Positions 34,228 through 43,365 of a stretch of 64,000 nt of DNA are shown here, one piece after another. The position numbers and the translations under genes were made by a program. The DNA is from Bacteroidales bacterium (lineage in GTDB: Bacteria > Bacteroidota > Bacteroidia > Bacteroidales > P3): contig JAKSMR010000004.1 in assembly GCA_024400495.1 (NCBI GenBank), positions 52,098 through 116,097 of the forward strand. Direction: 5' to 3'. The number at the start of each line of letters is the position of its first letter. Position 1 is the stretch's first letter. The notes below the pieces were generated by a model, which worked only from the letters and a program-made list of their open reading frames with translations, was not told the DNA's origin and made no database searches.

Positions 34228-34926
34228 ATGAAAGGTAAAGGCATTATCATGGGCGTGCTGGCTCTCGCAATTGTGGGCCTTGTTGTCGCCATTTACAGCA
34301 GTGTTATGAAACCCGTGCGTTTCGAACAGGATTTTTATACCCGTCGCGATGCATGCGCGTTGAAACTTAAAACCATCCGCGTTCTCGAAGAGCAGTACAA
34401 GCTTACCTATGGCAAGTACTGCGGCGATTTCGACACCCTCGTCAACCGCCTCCTCACCGAGGACAGTCTCCACATCCGCCAGAAACAGATCAACTACGAC
34501 GTGATCCCCGAGGACGTGAGCGTGAACGATATGCTCGAGTCGGAAGCTATCAAGCGCGGCTACATCAAATACGAAGAGGTTTATGTGAACCCCATCGCCC
34601 AGCTCCGCGAACAGAAGAAGCTCGACTACACCGACGCCAACGGCGCTGTGAAGACTTTCACCGACCAGGAACTGAAGAACCTCTGCTACATCCCCTATCC
34701 TAAGGGCACCACCGAGAAGTTCCAGCTCGAGGCCGGCACCATCGTGAACAACGGCTTCAACGTGCCTGTGTTCGAGTGCAAGATCGACCTCAAGACCCTC
34801 ATGAGCGACCTCGACGACCAGCTCGTTCGCAACAAGATCGCTGAGATCGAACGCGTGAGCAGCAAGTATGCCGGCTGGAAGGTTGGCGACATGACCCAGG
34901 CTATCACCGACGGTAACTTCGAATAA
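34228..34926 (+). CDS. Membrane-anchored protein of unknown function
   Basis: This 232-residue protein begins MKGKGIIMGVLALAIVGLVV with one N-terminal membrane segment, then a soluble part facing the periplasm or cytoplasm. It starts DFYTRRDACALKLKTIRVLE, then YKLTYGKYCGDFDTLVNRLL, which recalls the helical start of pilin-like proteins without a clear prepilin cleavage site. VPVFECKIDLKTLMSDLDDQL follows. I recognise no named family. It is the first gene of a plus-strand group with the DUF3822 gene and rsmD, a neighbourhood common in Bacteroidales. The chosen ATG follows the promoter at 34178; the upstream frame to 34183 would lie inside it. Confidence 0.75.
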   Translation: MKGKGIIMGVLALAIVGLVVAIYSSVMKPVRFEQDFYTRRDACALKLKTIRVLEEQYKLTYGKYCGDFDTLVNRLLTEDSLHIRQKQINYDVIPEDVSVNDMLESEAIKRGYIKYEEVYVNPIAQLREQKKLDYTDANGAVKTFTDQELKNLCYIPYPKGTTEKFQLEAGTIVNNGFNVPVFECKIDLKTLMSDLDDQLVRNKIAEIERVSSKYAGWKVGDMTQAITDGNFE

Positions 34927-35005
34927 AAATCTATCGCAAACCCCTTAAAGTAGTGGCAGGAGGCAGATGGTCTGCTGTCCTGCCACTACTTGTAAAACAA
35001 ACTCT

Positions 35006-35830
35006 ATGTCGTACACTACCAACTTTTTCATCACCTCCGACAAAGACGTTCCTTCGTGCGAAAAGAATATCTCCATTTGTCTCCGCGCAAATGGATTTTC
35101 TTTTTCCCTCCGCAGCCTCAAGGGCGAGCTGCTCACCGTGGGCGAGGTGGCCCACTGCTGGAGCTCCTCGATGGCCGACGCCATGCGCGTGATCAAGCAG
35201 GCCTTCGCCGAAAAGGGCATCATCCTCTTCGGCTACAACAACGCCGAGCTGATGGTGGTGACCGACCAGGCTGTGTGGGTGCCCGAAGCGCTCTTCGACG
35301 CCGCCAACAGCCGCCACTACCTCGACGCGCTCTACTCCATAGAGAAGGGCCACTCGGTGATGGAGGAATACAACGGGGAGGCTAAGGCTCATGTGGTCTT
35401 CTCGGCCGACAGCAACGTGGTGTCGGCATTCAAGATCGTGCTGCCTAAGATCAAGGTGCGCTGCATCCAGTCGGCTTTCGTCAACGCCGGCACCCTGGGC
35501 ATGTGCCAGGAGGGCAGCCTCGTGGTGGCAAACCTGCGCGACGGCGGATGCGACATCAGCGTGATGAAGGAGGGCGGACTGCTGCTCTCGAACTTCTTCG
35601 CCTGCGCCAACCGCGACGAGCTGGTGTACCGCCTCCTCAACATCAGACAGCAGCTGGGCCTCGAGGAAGAGGGCCGTGTGCTCCTCTGCGGCGACGTGGA
35701 CAGAGAGCTCTTCGCTTTCGTGCACCACTACTTCCCCCGCCTCGACCTCTACAACGGCGCCAAGCTCCGCTTCCCCAACCCGGAGATGGCTCGCATCCAC
35801 CGCTACAAGAACGCTGTCCTATACGTATAA
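35006..35830 (+). CDS. DUF3822 family protein
   Basis: This 274-residue protein begins MSYTTNFFITSDKDVPSCEK at the ATG at 35006. A longer frame upstream has no support. It shows repeated actin-like beta features: NVVSAFKIVLPKIKVRCIQ, LGMCQEGSLVVANLRDGGCD and VLLCGDVDRELFAFVHHYF. This matches DUF3822 proteins, which have an ASKHA-like fold and are almost always next to rsmD in Bacteroidota. The function is unknown. A short IR element remnant (35837-35862) and a 144-base gap separate it from rsmD. I rate the family call as good from pattern and context. Confidence 0.82.
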   Translation: MSYTTNFFITSDKDVPSCEKNISICLRANGFSFSLRSLKGELLTVGEVAHCWSSSMADAMRVIKQAFAEKGIILFGYNNAELMVVTDQAVWVPEALFDAANSRHYLDALYSIEKGHSVMEEYNGEAKAHVVFSADSNVVSAFKIVLPKIKVRCIQSAFVNAGTLGMCQEGSLVVANLRDGGCDISVMKEGGLLLSNFFACANRDELVYRLLNIRQQLGLEEEGRVLLCGDVDRELFAFVHHYFPRLDLYNGAKLRFPNPEMARIHRYKNAVLYV

Positions 35831-35836
35831 TATATA

Positions 35837-35862
35837 GGTAACCTCTATTATATAGGGTGACC
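35837..35862. repeat. 26-base end-to-end form of the inverted-repeat element (solo remnant)
   Basis: GGTAACCTCTATTATATAGGGTGACC consists of a left end and a right end of the GGTNACCTCTAA family joined with almost nothing between. Its two halves are inverted with two differences. It may be an excision footprint or a minimal element. Confidence 0.6.
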
Positions 35863-35974
35863 GAACGACAGCCCGTGGGCAGAAAAACCAACGGCATCCT
35901 CGAAAGGGATTCCCCCCAAAAAAAACTGATCGTCAGAGGCTGCCACATCATACAACACACAACATAAAGAAACT

Positions 35975-36529
35975 ATGCGCATCATCGCTGGCTCGCTCCG
36001 CGGCCGCCGTCTCAACCCTCCCGCCAACTTGCCCGTGCGCCCCACCACCGATATGGCGCGCGAGAGCCTCTTCAATATCCTCAACAACTATGTGGACTAT
36101 GAGGAGTGCTCGGTGATGGACCTCTTCGCCGGCACAGGAGCGGTGTCGCTGGAGTTCGTCTCCCGCGGCGCTAAGGAGGTCACCTCCATTGAGATCAACA
36201 GCCAGGGCTGCGAATATATCAAGCAGACGGCCCAGCAGTTTGGCGTGAAGAACATCCATGTGGTGCGCGCCGATGTGTTCGACCTGCTCAAACGCGCCTA
36301 CAAGAAGTTCGACATCGTCTTCGCCGACCCTCCCTATGCCTGCGAGGATCTGCCCAAGCTGCCCGACCTGGTCTTTGAGCACGACATCCTCAACGAGGAC
36401 GGCATCTTCATCCTCGAGCATCCGAAGGAGTATGACTTCGCCGACCATCCCCACTTCTGGCAGCACCGCGCCTACGGCAAGGTGAACTTCTCCTTCTTCG
36501 CCATGAAACTCGACGAGGACGAGGAATAG
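35975..36529 (+). CDS. rsmD: 16S rRNA (guanine966-N2)-methyltransferase RsmD
   Basis: This 184-residue methyltransferase modifies G966 of 16S rRNA. It starts MRIIAGSLRGRRLNPPANLP, followed by VRPTTDMARESLFNIL. The SAM motif is VMDLFAGTGAVSLEFVSRG (about 46-64) and the acidic strand VTSIEIN. The catalytic NPPY-like motif is VFADPPYACED (DPPY, about 112-115). The length is normal for the family. It starts 144 bases after the DUF3822 gene, and the repeat remnant lies in that gap. All active-site residues are present. Confidence 0.93.
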   Translation: MRIIAGSLRGRRLNPPANLPVRPTTDMARESLFNILNNYVDYEECSVMDLFAGTGAVSLEFVSRGAKEVTSIEINSQGCEYIKQTAQQFGVKNIHVVRADVFDLLKRAYKKFDIVFADPPYACEDLPKLPDLVFEHDILNEDGIFILEHPKEYDFADHPHFWQHRAYGKVNFSFFAMKLDEDEE

Positions 36530-36695
36530 GCCTCCAAAAACGGAGTTGACGACAAAAACACTCTCTTTGCGGCTGCCGTCGTTGTAGACCTTGTGTGGAC
36601 CGGGATGACCGTCCCCCCCCCCCATCCCGAGCTGAGGCGCTCGGCGAAGGCAGAAGCCCAGATCAGACTCTAAAGTACAAAAAAATATCAATCAT

Positions 36696-37643
36696 ATGAA
36701 CGCAGTAGTAAAAACCAATTTCCAGTTCCCCAACCAGAAAAGCTTATATGTAGGCAAAGTGCGCGACGTGTATAACATCGACGACAAATATATGGCTATG
36801 GTTGTCAGCGACCGCATCTCCGCTTTTGACGTGGTCCTTCCCAAGGGCATCCCCTACAAGGGTCAGGTGCTCAACCAGATAGCTGCCAAGTTCCTCGATG
36901 CCACCAAGGACATCGTCCCCAACTGGAAGCTCGCTACCCCCGACCCCATGGTCACCGTGGGCCTCAAATGCGAAGGCTTCCGCGTTGAGATGATCGTTCG
37001 CGGCTACCTCGCCGGCAGCGCATGGCGCGAATATAAGGCTGGTGCCCGCACCCTCTGCGGCGTAGCCCTCCCCGAAGGCATGGTGGAGAACCAGAAATTC
37101 CCTACCCCCATCGTCACCCCCACCACCAAGGCTGACGAAGGCCACGACGAGAATATCTCCAAAGAGGAGATCATCCGCACCGGCCTCGTGGCCAAGGAGG
37201 ATTACGAGCAGCTCGAGAAGTATGCCCTCGCTCTCTTCCAGAGAGGCACCGAGATCGCTGCCGCCCAGGGCCTCATCCTCGTCGACACCAAGTACGAGTT
37301 TGGCAAATGCGACGGCAAGATCTACCTCATCGACGAGATCCACACTCCCGACTCCAGCCGCTATTTCTACGCCGAAGGCTACGAAGAGCGCCAGGCAAAG
37401 GGCGAACGCCAGCGCCAGCTCAGCAAGGAGTTCGTACGCGAATGGCTCATGGAGAACGGCTTCCAGGGTAAGGAAGGCCAGCAGGTGCCTGAGATGACCG
37501 ACGCTATCGTGAACTCCATCACCGACCGCTACATCGAGCTCTATGAGCACATCACCGGCGAGAAGTTTGAGAAGGCTCCCGAAAGCACCGACGTCACCGC
37601 CCGCATCGAGAAGAACGTCACCGAGTGGCTGAAGAATAACTAA
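36696..37643 (+). CDS. purC: Phosphoribosylaminoimidazole-succinocarboxamide synthase PurC
   Basis: This 315-residue enzyme joins aspartate to CAIR in purine synthesis, making SAICAR. It has the ATP-binding region [14 protein letters not shown] (about 15-28), then [36 protein letters not shown] and the late signature [14 protein letters not shown]. The usual length is 240-300; this is the longer, C-terminally extended Bacteroidota type. It is monocistronic, with a strong terminator after it. The PurF-like gene at 3280 belongs to the same pathway but is 33 kb away. Confidence 0.96.
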   Translation: MNAVVKTNFQFPNQKSLYVGKVRDVYNIDDKYMAMVVSDRISAFDVVLPKGIPYKGQVLNQIAAKFLDATKDIVPNWKLATPDPMVTVGLKCEGFRVEMIVRGYLAGSAWREYKAGARTLCGVALPEGMVENQKFPTPIVTPTTKADEGHDENISKEEIIRTGLVAKEDYEQLEKYALALFQRGTEIAAAQGLILVDTKYEFGKCDGKIYLIDEIHTPDSSRYFYAEGYEERQAKGERQRQLSKEFVREWLMENGFQGKEGQQVPEMTDAIVNSITDRYIELYEHITGEKFEKAPESTDVTARIEKNVTEWLKNN

Positions 37644-37678
37644 TCTCTGTTATTCAGCCCCCAGGAAAACAACGATAG

Positions 37679-37712
37679 AAGGCTGCGCGACTAACCCCAC
37701 GCAGCCTTTCGT
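37679..37712 (+). terminator. Terminator after purC
   Basis: AAGGCTGCG (37679-37687) pairs with CGCAGCCTT (37700-37708) across a 12-base loop, followed by a short T-rich stretch. Confidence 0.8.
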
Positions 37713-37722
37713 TTCTTCCTTG

Positions 37723-37876
37723 AGCCTTGAGTTATGGGCTTTGAGCTTTGAGCTTTGAGCCTTGAGCTTTGGAACTTGAAACTTGAAACTTGAGTCTTGG
37801 GCTTTGAGCCTTGAGCTTTGAAACCTGAAACTTGGAAACTGAAACCTTGAACCTGAAATCTGCAACTTGCCCCTTG
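37723..37876. repeat. TTGAGCTTTGAGC / CTTGAAACTTG simple repeats before the transporter gene
   Basis: About 150 bases of degenerate 7-base units (CTTGAGC, TTTGAGC, then GAAACTT) fill the space between the purC terminator and the ATG at 37882. They resemble the repeat at 33983-34079. Confidence 0.88.
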
Positions 37877-37881
37877 AACCT

Positions 37882-39492
37882 ATGAAAAAGATCCCGCACA
37901 CATTCACCATCGTCTTCTTCCTTATCCTTATCGCCGCAGTGCTCACCTGGTTCGTGCCCGGGGGCGCCTTCTTGCGCGAGACGGTAGAGGTGCAGAACGC
38001 CGACGGCAGCCTCTCTACCCGCGAGGTGGTGCAGAGCGACTCGTTCCACTATGTCGACTCCACTCCGCAAACCTGGCAGGTCTTCTCTTCGCTCTTCAAC
38101 GGATTCTGCGACAAGGCCGACATCATCGTGTTTATCCTCATGGTTGGAGGCGCGTTCTGGATTCTCAACAACAGCCACGCTATCGATGTGGGTGTGATGG
38201 CTTTCCTTCGCAAGGTGCAGAAACTCAATAGATATGCTTTCTTCAAGAAGCTTGGGGTGGAGAATATCATCATCACACTGGTTATGATCATGTTCAGCAT
38301 CTTCGGCGCTGTGTTCGGCATGAGTGAGGAGACGCTGGCTTTTGTAGTCATCTTCGTCCCGTTGGCCATCTCGATGGGTTATGACTCCATCGTGGGTCTC
38401 TGCATGTGCTACGGCGCCGCCCATGTGGGCTTCGCCGGTGCTATCCTCAACCCCTTCACCATTGGCATCGCTCAGGGCATCGCCGAGCTACCGATCTTCT
38501 CGGGCCTCGAATACCGTCTCTTCTGCTGGCTGGTGTTCACTGTGGTGGCCATTGCCTTCGTGCTGATCTATGCGGCAAGGGTGAAGCGGCATCCGGAGAA
38601 ATCGCCTGTCTATGCTATCGACGACTATTGGCGCAGCCGTGCCGAGGAACAAAACGCTTCGGAGGTGGTCTACAGCAGTCCCCTTGTGGCTTGGATCGTA
38701 TATGGGGTCATCAGCGTTGTTCTTGTCGTGGTGGCAGTAAAGATGCCTACGACGACCATCGCTGTTGGCAGTAGCAGCTCGGAGATGGTTATCCTTCCTG
38801 TCCTTGCTGGTCTCTTTATCCTCTCTGCGTTTTTCATGCTACGCAAGAGTGTCCACTTCTTCATCCTCGATCTGTTGCTCTTCACGATCGCCTATCTCGT
38901 GGTGGGGGTGCTGGGCTACGGATGGTATGTGATGGAGATCGCCTCGCTCTTCTTCGCCATGGGTCTGTTGAGCGGCATCGCCGACAGCCAAAGTGCCGAC
39001 AGCCTGGCGAAGCTCTTTCTGGCTGGTTGCAAGGATATCCTCAGCGCAGCCCTTGTGGTAGGTCTGGCGAGCGGCATTATCTTCATCCTCCGCGACGGAC
39101 AGGTGATAGATACCATCCTCTACGGCCTCACCCGCTCGCTCGCCAAGACTGGCGAGATTGCCAGCGTGGGCGCCATGTATGGCTTCCAGACGCTGCTCAA
39201 CATCATCATGCCTAGCGGAAGCGCCAAAGCGGCGCTCACGATGCCTATCATGGCTCAGTTCGCCGACCTCATCGAGGTGTCGCGACAGACGACCGTGCTG
39301 GCCTTCCAGTTTGGCGACGGCTTCACGAATATGCTCACCCCCACCAGCGGCGTCCTCATCGGCTGTCTGGGCATCGCCCGCATCCCTTACGCCACCTGGC
39401 TCAAATGGGCCTGGAAGCCTATCGTGGCGCTCATCCTCCTGGGATTCCTGCTCATCCTGCCTACGCTCTATATCGCCCTCCCCGGATTCTAG
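37882..39492 (+). CDS. YfcC-type membrane transporter
   Basis: This 536-residue integral membrane protein has about 11-13 hydrophobic segments and belongs to the YfcC/ArcD-like (C4-dicarboxylate anaerobic carrier-related) family, whose members carry amino acids or carboxylates. Family marks are TFTIVFFLILIAAVLTWFVPGGAF at the start, GGAFWILNNSHAID, FGMSEETLAFVVIFVPLA, GAAHVGFAGAILNPFTIGIAQ and, late, MPSGSAKAALTMPIMAQFAD and TNMLTPTSGVLIGCLGIARI. The ATG at 37882 is better than the upstream TTG at 37867, which lies in the simple repeat. Substrate is not predictable. Inner membrane location is certain from topology. Confidence 0.88.
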   Translation: MKKIPHTFTIVFFLILIAAVLTWFVPGGAFLRETVEVQNADGSLSTREVVQSDSFHYVDSTPQTWQVFSSLFNGFCDKADIIVFILMVGGAFWILNNSHAIDVGVMAFLRKVQKLNRYAFFKKLGVENIIITLVMIMFSIFGAVFGMSEETLAFVVIFVPLAISMGYDSIVGLCMCYGAAHVGFAGAILNPFTIGIAQGIAELPIFSGLEYRLFCWLVFTVVAIAFVLIYAARVKRHPEKSPVYAIDDYWRSRAEEQNASEVVYSSPLVAWIVYGVISVVLVVVAVKMPTTTIAVGSSSSEMVILPVLAGLFILSAFFMLRKSVHFFILDLLLFTIAYLVVGVLGYGWYVMEIASLFFAMGLLSGIADSQSADSLAKLFLAGCKDILSAALVVGLASGIIFILRDGQVIDTILYGLTRSLAKTGEIASVGAMYGFQTLLNIIMPSGSAKAALTMPIMAQFADLIEVSRQTTVLAFQFGDGFTNMLTPTSGVLIGCLGIARIPYATWLKWAWKPIVALILLGFLLILPTLYIALPGF

Positions 39493-39599
39493 GACAAGAG
39501 GTTGCCTAAGGGCTTCATGGAAAGAGAAAGAAGCCTTTTGGGGAAGCTGTCCTGAGAGATAGCTGCTGTGATAAGTATCGCAGCAAGCACCGCAGAAGT

Positions 39600-39648
39600 A
39601 TTGCAGAAATATTGCAGAAATATTGCGGCCACCCGTCAGGGTGGCCGC
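39600..39648. terminator. Tandem ATTGCAGAAAT and terminator hairpin
   Basis: Three TATTGCAGAAA units (39597-39624) lead into a perfect 10-base stem, GCGGCCACCC (39625-39634) and GGGTGGCCGC (39639-39648), with loop GTCA. It separates the transporter gene from the convergent DUF1905 gene. Confidence 0.8.
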
Positions 39649-39694
39649 ATCTTGTTGGGAAGAGTTTGCAAAAAAGAAGCGGATGGGGGAGGGG

Positions 39695-39964
39695 CTACTG
39701 GCGCTCCTGGAGGGTGACGGTGATGATGTCGCCGGGCTGCTTGCCGATAGCCTTGCGGATCTCTTTCCTGATGCCGATGATGTGGCCGGGAGTGCCCATG
39801 CGGCAGAGGAGCCCGTCGTAGGGGTGGCCGTCGAAGGTGGCGTGGACGCTGATGCGCCCTTTCCCGAACTCCTGACGCGCGTCGTAGGGGAAATCGACAT
39901 AGGCGGCGTCCTGATCGGGGACTTTCTGTATTACGGCTTCGAAGGTATAGATCTTATTGTTCAT
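39695..39964 (-). CDS. DUF1905 protein
   Basis: This 89-residue beta-barrel-like protein begins [20 protein letters not shown]. It has the DUF1905 pattern: [21 protein letters not shown], then [13 protein letters not shown] and [21 protein letters not shown], ending [12 protein letters not shown]. The function is unknown. Its start codon overlaps the end of folC (stop at 39954-39956) by 11 bases, so it is translationally coupled downstream of folC. It is the last gene of that short operon. The length is typical for a stand-alone DUF1905 protein. Confidence 0.88.
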   Translation of the reverse strand: MNNKIYTFEAVIQKVPDQDAAYVDFPYDARQEFGKGRISVHATFDGHPYDGLLCRMGTPGHIIGIRKEIRKAIGKQPGDIITVTLQERQ

Positions 39965-41303
39965 GGCTGTTGAAATATTCCACGGTGTCGGCGATGAGGA
40001 AGATGCTTCCGGTGATGAGGATGAGGTCGCCAGCGGTGGCTCTGCTCTTGGCTTCTTCGATGGCTTCGCCCACGGTGGGGAACGCGGAGCCCTGCATGCC
40101 GAGCTCGGCGGCTTTGGCGGCGAGGATCGTCACATCAAGCCCACGGGGCACGGAGGGCTGGCTATAGTAGAAATGGCTGGCGTGGCCTTTGCCGGCGTTG
40201 CCGATGAGCTGAAGGATGTGGGAGAAGTCTTTGTCGTTGACGCAGCCGTAGACGAGGTGGAGGTCGTCGTACTGCATGGTCTGCAGCTTGGCGAGCATCT
40301 CGTGGACGCCGTCTTCGTTGTGGGCCGTCTCACCGATGATGAGCGGCGCTTTCCCGAAGCACTCCCAGCGGCCGTGGAGCCCGGTGTCGCTCACGACGTC
40401 GGCGACGCCTTGGAGGATCTGCTCGTCGGCGATGGCGAAGCCTATGTGGCGCAGCTCTTCAACGGCCTGCATCACGGTGGCGAGGTTCTTGAGCTGGTAG
40501 CTTCCCGCCATGGGGCTGACGAGATGGGGGAGGAGGGTGACGCCTTCTCGCTCCACCCGGAAATGGAGCTCGGTGCTGCTCGACCCCTCGACTTCCTCGA
40601 TGGTGTAGTGCTGGTCGGCGAAGATGATGGGCGCCTCCTTCTCGGCGGCTTTGGAGAGGAACACGGGCTGGGTCTCGGCTTGGGTCTGTCCGATGACGAC
40701 GGGGGTGTGCTCTTTGATGATGCCAGCTTTCTCACCAGCGATAAGGGCTAGTGTGTTGCCGAGGAACTGGGTGTGGTCGAAGCTGATGTTGGTGATGATG
40801 GAGAGGAGCGGGGAGATGACGTTGGTGGAGTCCAGACGGCCACCCATGCCCACTTCGATGACGGCGATATCGACCTGCTCGTTGGCGAAATAGCTGAAGG
40901 CGAGCCCTACGGTCATCTCGAAGAAGGAGAGCTGGTGGCTGTCGAAAAAGGTCTTGTTCTTTTCAATGAAACGGGTGACATACTCCTCGGGGATCATCGC
41001 TCCATTGATACGGATGCGCTCGCGGAAGTCCACCAGATGGGGCGAGGTGTAGAGGCCGACCTTGAGGGCTTTGCCGGTGGCGCTGCTCTCGGTCTTGTGG
41101 AGGATGGAGGCTAGGAAATGGCTCACGCTCCCTTTTCCGTTGGTGCCGGCGACATGGATGCTCTGGAAGCGGGTCTCGGGGTGTCCGAGGTGCTCCATCA
41201 TGTCGAGGGTGTTGGTGATGTCGGCTTTGTAGGCTGCCTTGCCCACACGATGGTACATGGGCAGGGAGTTGAACATATAGTTGAGGGTCTCTTGGTAGGT
41301 CAT
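39954..41303 (-). CDS. folC: Folylpolyglutamate synthase / dihydrofolate synthase FolC
   Basis: This 449-residue ATP-dependent ligase adds L-glutamate to dihydropteroate and to folates. It begins [19 protein letters not shown]. The P-loop [16 protein letters not shown] lies at about 53-68. [17 protein letters not shown] is the folate-binding loop, and [20 protein letters not shown] matches the second ATP motif. A longer frame to 41378 begins inside non-coding sequence, so the ATG at 41303 is used. Coupled with DUF1905 below. A 5-formyl-THF cyclo-ligase gene is 20 kb away, so folate genes are scattered. Confidence 0.94.
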   Translation of the reverse strand: MTYQETLNYMFNSLPMYHRVGKAAYKADITNTLDMMEHLGHPETRFQSIHVAGTNGKGSVSHFLASILHKTESSATGKALKVGLYTSPHLVDFRERIRINGAMIPEEYVTRFIEKNKTFFDSHQLSFFEMTVGLAFSYFANEQVDIAVIEVGMGGRLDSTNVISPLLSIITNISFDHTQFLGNTLALIAGEKAGIIKEHTPVVIGQTQAETQPVFLSKAAEKEAPIIFADQHYTIEEVEGSSSTELHFRVEREGVTLLPHLVSPMAGSYQLKNLATVMQAVEELRHIGFAIADEQILQGVADVVSDTGLHGRWECFGKAPLIIGETAHNEDGVHEMLAKLQTMQYDDLHLVYGCVNDKDFSHILQLIGNAGKGHASHFYYSQPSVPRGLDVTILAAKAAELGMQGSAFPTVGEAIEEAKSRATAGDLILITGSIFLIADTVEYFNSHEQ

Positions 41304-41406
41304 GAGGCGATGGGGTTGTGTGGGTTCAATGAAGAATGCGTAATTGGAGATGGCCTGTGTGGCGCCGGTGGTGTCCAATTACGCATTGCGGGATATGCAT
41401 TCGTGT

Positions 41407-43278
41407 TTATTTCCGGGTGGGGATGGTGTAGGTGAGGCCAAGCATCGCGTTGAGACGCTGGCTGGGGTAGTTGGTCCAGTAGAAGTAGCGCTGGAAGAGC
41501 AGGTTGTCGAATTTGGCGAAGAAGGAGAGCGCGCGGTTGTGGATGTATTCTACTTCGAGGTTGAGACCGAAGCGAGGGTCAATTTCGGACTTGTTGGTGA
41601 AGGCGTAGCTGGTGCCGTTCCACTGGCATTGGCCTTCCATAGGTCCGATTACGAGTCCCTGGAGATGGACGAGCACTTTGTCTTTGTAGTTGACATTGGC
41701 GGTGAGGGTGACGTCGTAGTCGGGCTGATAGAGGATGGGGAGCTTCTCCTTGTCTTCGGAATAGACATAGTAGTGGCCGCCGAGCTGCAGGCTGATCATC
41801 TCGTCGTTCACGAAGGTTATGTCGGCGCCGATGGTGGTGCGCTGGTAGTTACGGTAGTAGGGGGTGAAGACGTTGTCGAGGCGGTAGTTGCTGTCGAGCC
41901 AGAAAAGCATGGCGTCCTTATAGAAGGTATGTTCCACGCGCGCGTTGAGCTCGAGCTTCTTGCTGAAGTTGAAACGCACGTGGCCGAAGAGATCCCAATG
42001 CGAGGTGGCTTTCACGTCGGCATTAGGACCGACGAAGGGGTTGGCCAGGCGGATGGCGTTCCACGAGTTGGCGTCGAGGCCGCCGCGGGCTCCGAGGCTG
42101 AGGTTCATGTTGTCGTCCATGAAGGAGTGCGATGCCACAACGTCGGGGAAGATGCGCAGCTTCATGGTGTCGGCATTGGTGAAGGCGTCGCCAGCGAGGG
42201 TGACTCCAGCATGGATCTGGAAACCGTTGAAGATGAAATCCATGTAGGGGTTGGCGGTGAGGATGTTGCGGACTCCCTTGCAGGTGTCGAACAGGTCGGG
42301 ATGCTTGTAGGCGAGGGGGGCGTAGAGGATGGTGTCGTCGATGGCCTTGGGGGTGTATTTCTCAATGAAGCCTTCCCATCCGAGGTTGAGGTAGGCGATA
42401 CCTTTATATTCTTTGAACATGGGGAAGCCGTAGTGGACGGTGCCGTTAGCTTTCATGTGCAGCTCGTTGAGGCCATAGCGTCCCATGAGGTCGGCGATGC
42501 CGATGTTGCCTGCGTAGCCTAGCTTGTTGACGTCGGTGTTCAGGCTCTTCACGCCTGCGTTCCACTGCAGATAGTTGTACATCATGCCATAGTCTCGCTT
42601 CTGGATACTGTCGTGGGTGAAGGGCACTCTGGCGATGGTGTCGCCCAGCACAGCGTTGAGGGTGCTGTCGGAGAAGCCGTAGAACATGTTGTAGTCGTTG
42701 CTGTAGCTGATGTCGGAGGAGAGCTGGATGTTGTCGTGGAGGATGTACTTGAAGAAGGCGGAGAGGTTGGTGTTGGAGAAATGGTTCTTGCCGTAGTAGT
42801 CGGGCGAGAGGCCGTAGCCGGGGAAGGAGTCGACCTGGGGTTCGAGTTGCTTATATTTGCCGAACCAGTCGAGCTTGCCCCACGACGACTGGTGGTTCAG
42901 GCGGACACCATAGTTGGTGGTCTTGCTCTGGGTGGAGCAGTAGTAGAGGTCGGCTAGGGGAGTCCAGTAGTTGCCCATGCCGAAGCGCATATAGTTGTTG
43001 TAGAGGGTTGCTGGTTTGGCTTTGAACTTGAGGTAGCTCAGCTCGCTGGGGTTGAAGATGGAGGTGAGGCGCTGGGGGGTGATGCTGTATTTGAAGTTGT
43101 GGCGGATAGTCTCGTTGGTGTCGGTGATGAGGGGCGCCACGTTGAGCTTGGTGCTCTGCTCGATGACGGGCTTGTAGTCGCCCACCACGATCACACTCTC
43201 GTTGTAGGTGTTGTCGTTCTGGGCCAGAAGAGAGGAGGCGCACAGGCAGGCAAGTAAAGCGGCAAATATCTTTTTCAT
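41407..43278 (-). CDS. Outer-membrane beta-barrel protein (TonB-receptor-like)
   Basis: This 623-residue protein begins MKKIFAALLACLCASSLLAQ (signal peptide cut after LLA). The mature part is barrel-like. Alternating hydrophobic strands and aromatic ends include NYMRFGMGNYWTPLADLYY, NFSKKLELNARVEHTFY, QLGGHYYVYSEDK and a C-terminal strand AMLGLTYTIPTRK. An early motif, ESVIVVGDYKPVIEQSTKLN, resembles proteins found with TPR partners in Bacteroidota. There is no plug domain or TonB box, so it is not a true TonB-dependent receptor. It lies 87 bases downstream of the large TPR gene, probably in the same operon, and may form a complex with it. Confidence 0.78.
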   Translation of the reverse strand: MKKIFAALLACLCASSLLAQNDNTYNESVIVVGDYKPVIEQSTKLNVAPLITDTNETIRHNFKYSITPQRLTSIFNPSELSYLKFKAKPATLYNNYMRFGMGNYWTPLADLYYCSTQSKTTNYGVRLNHQSSWGKLDWFGKYKQLEPQVDSFPGYGLSPDYYGKNHFSNTNLSAFFKYILHDNIQLSSDISYSNDYNMFYGFSDSTLNAVLGDTIARVPFTHDSIQKRDYGMMYNYLQWNAGVKSLNTDVNKLGYAGNIGIADLMGRYGLNELHMKANGTVHYGFPMFKEYKGIAYLNLGWEGFIEKYTPKAIDDTILYAPLAYKHPDLFDTCKGVRNILTANPYMDFIFNGFQIHAGVTLAGDAFTNADTMKLRIFPDVVASHSFMDDNMNLSLGARGGLDANSWNAIRLANPFVGPNADVKATSHWDLFGHVRFNFSKKLELNARVEHTFYKDAMLFWLDSNYRLDNVFTPYYRNYQRTTIGADITFVNDEMISLQLGGHYYVYSEDKEKLPILYQPDYDVTLTANVNYKDKVLVHLQGLVIGPMEGQCQWNGTSYAFTNKSEIDPRFGLNLEVEYIHNRALSFFAKFDNLLFQRYFYWTNYPSQRLNAMLGLTYTIPTRK

Positions 43279-43365
43279 GTGATTCATCTTTTTTCTGTTT
43301 GGGATTGGGTGGCCTGAAGGAGAAGTGCCGTCGGCGGGAGGGCTCGTCGGCTGCTCCTCGCTGGT

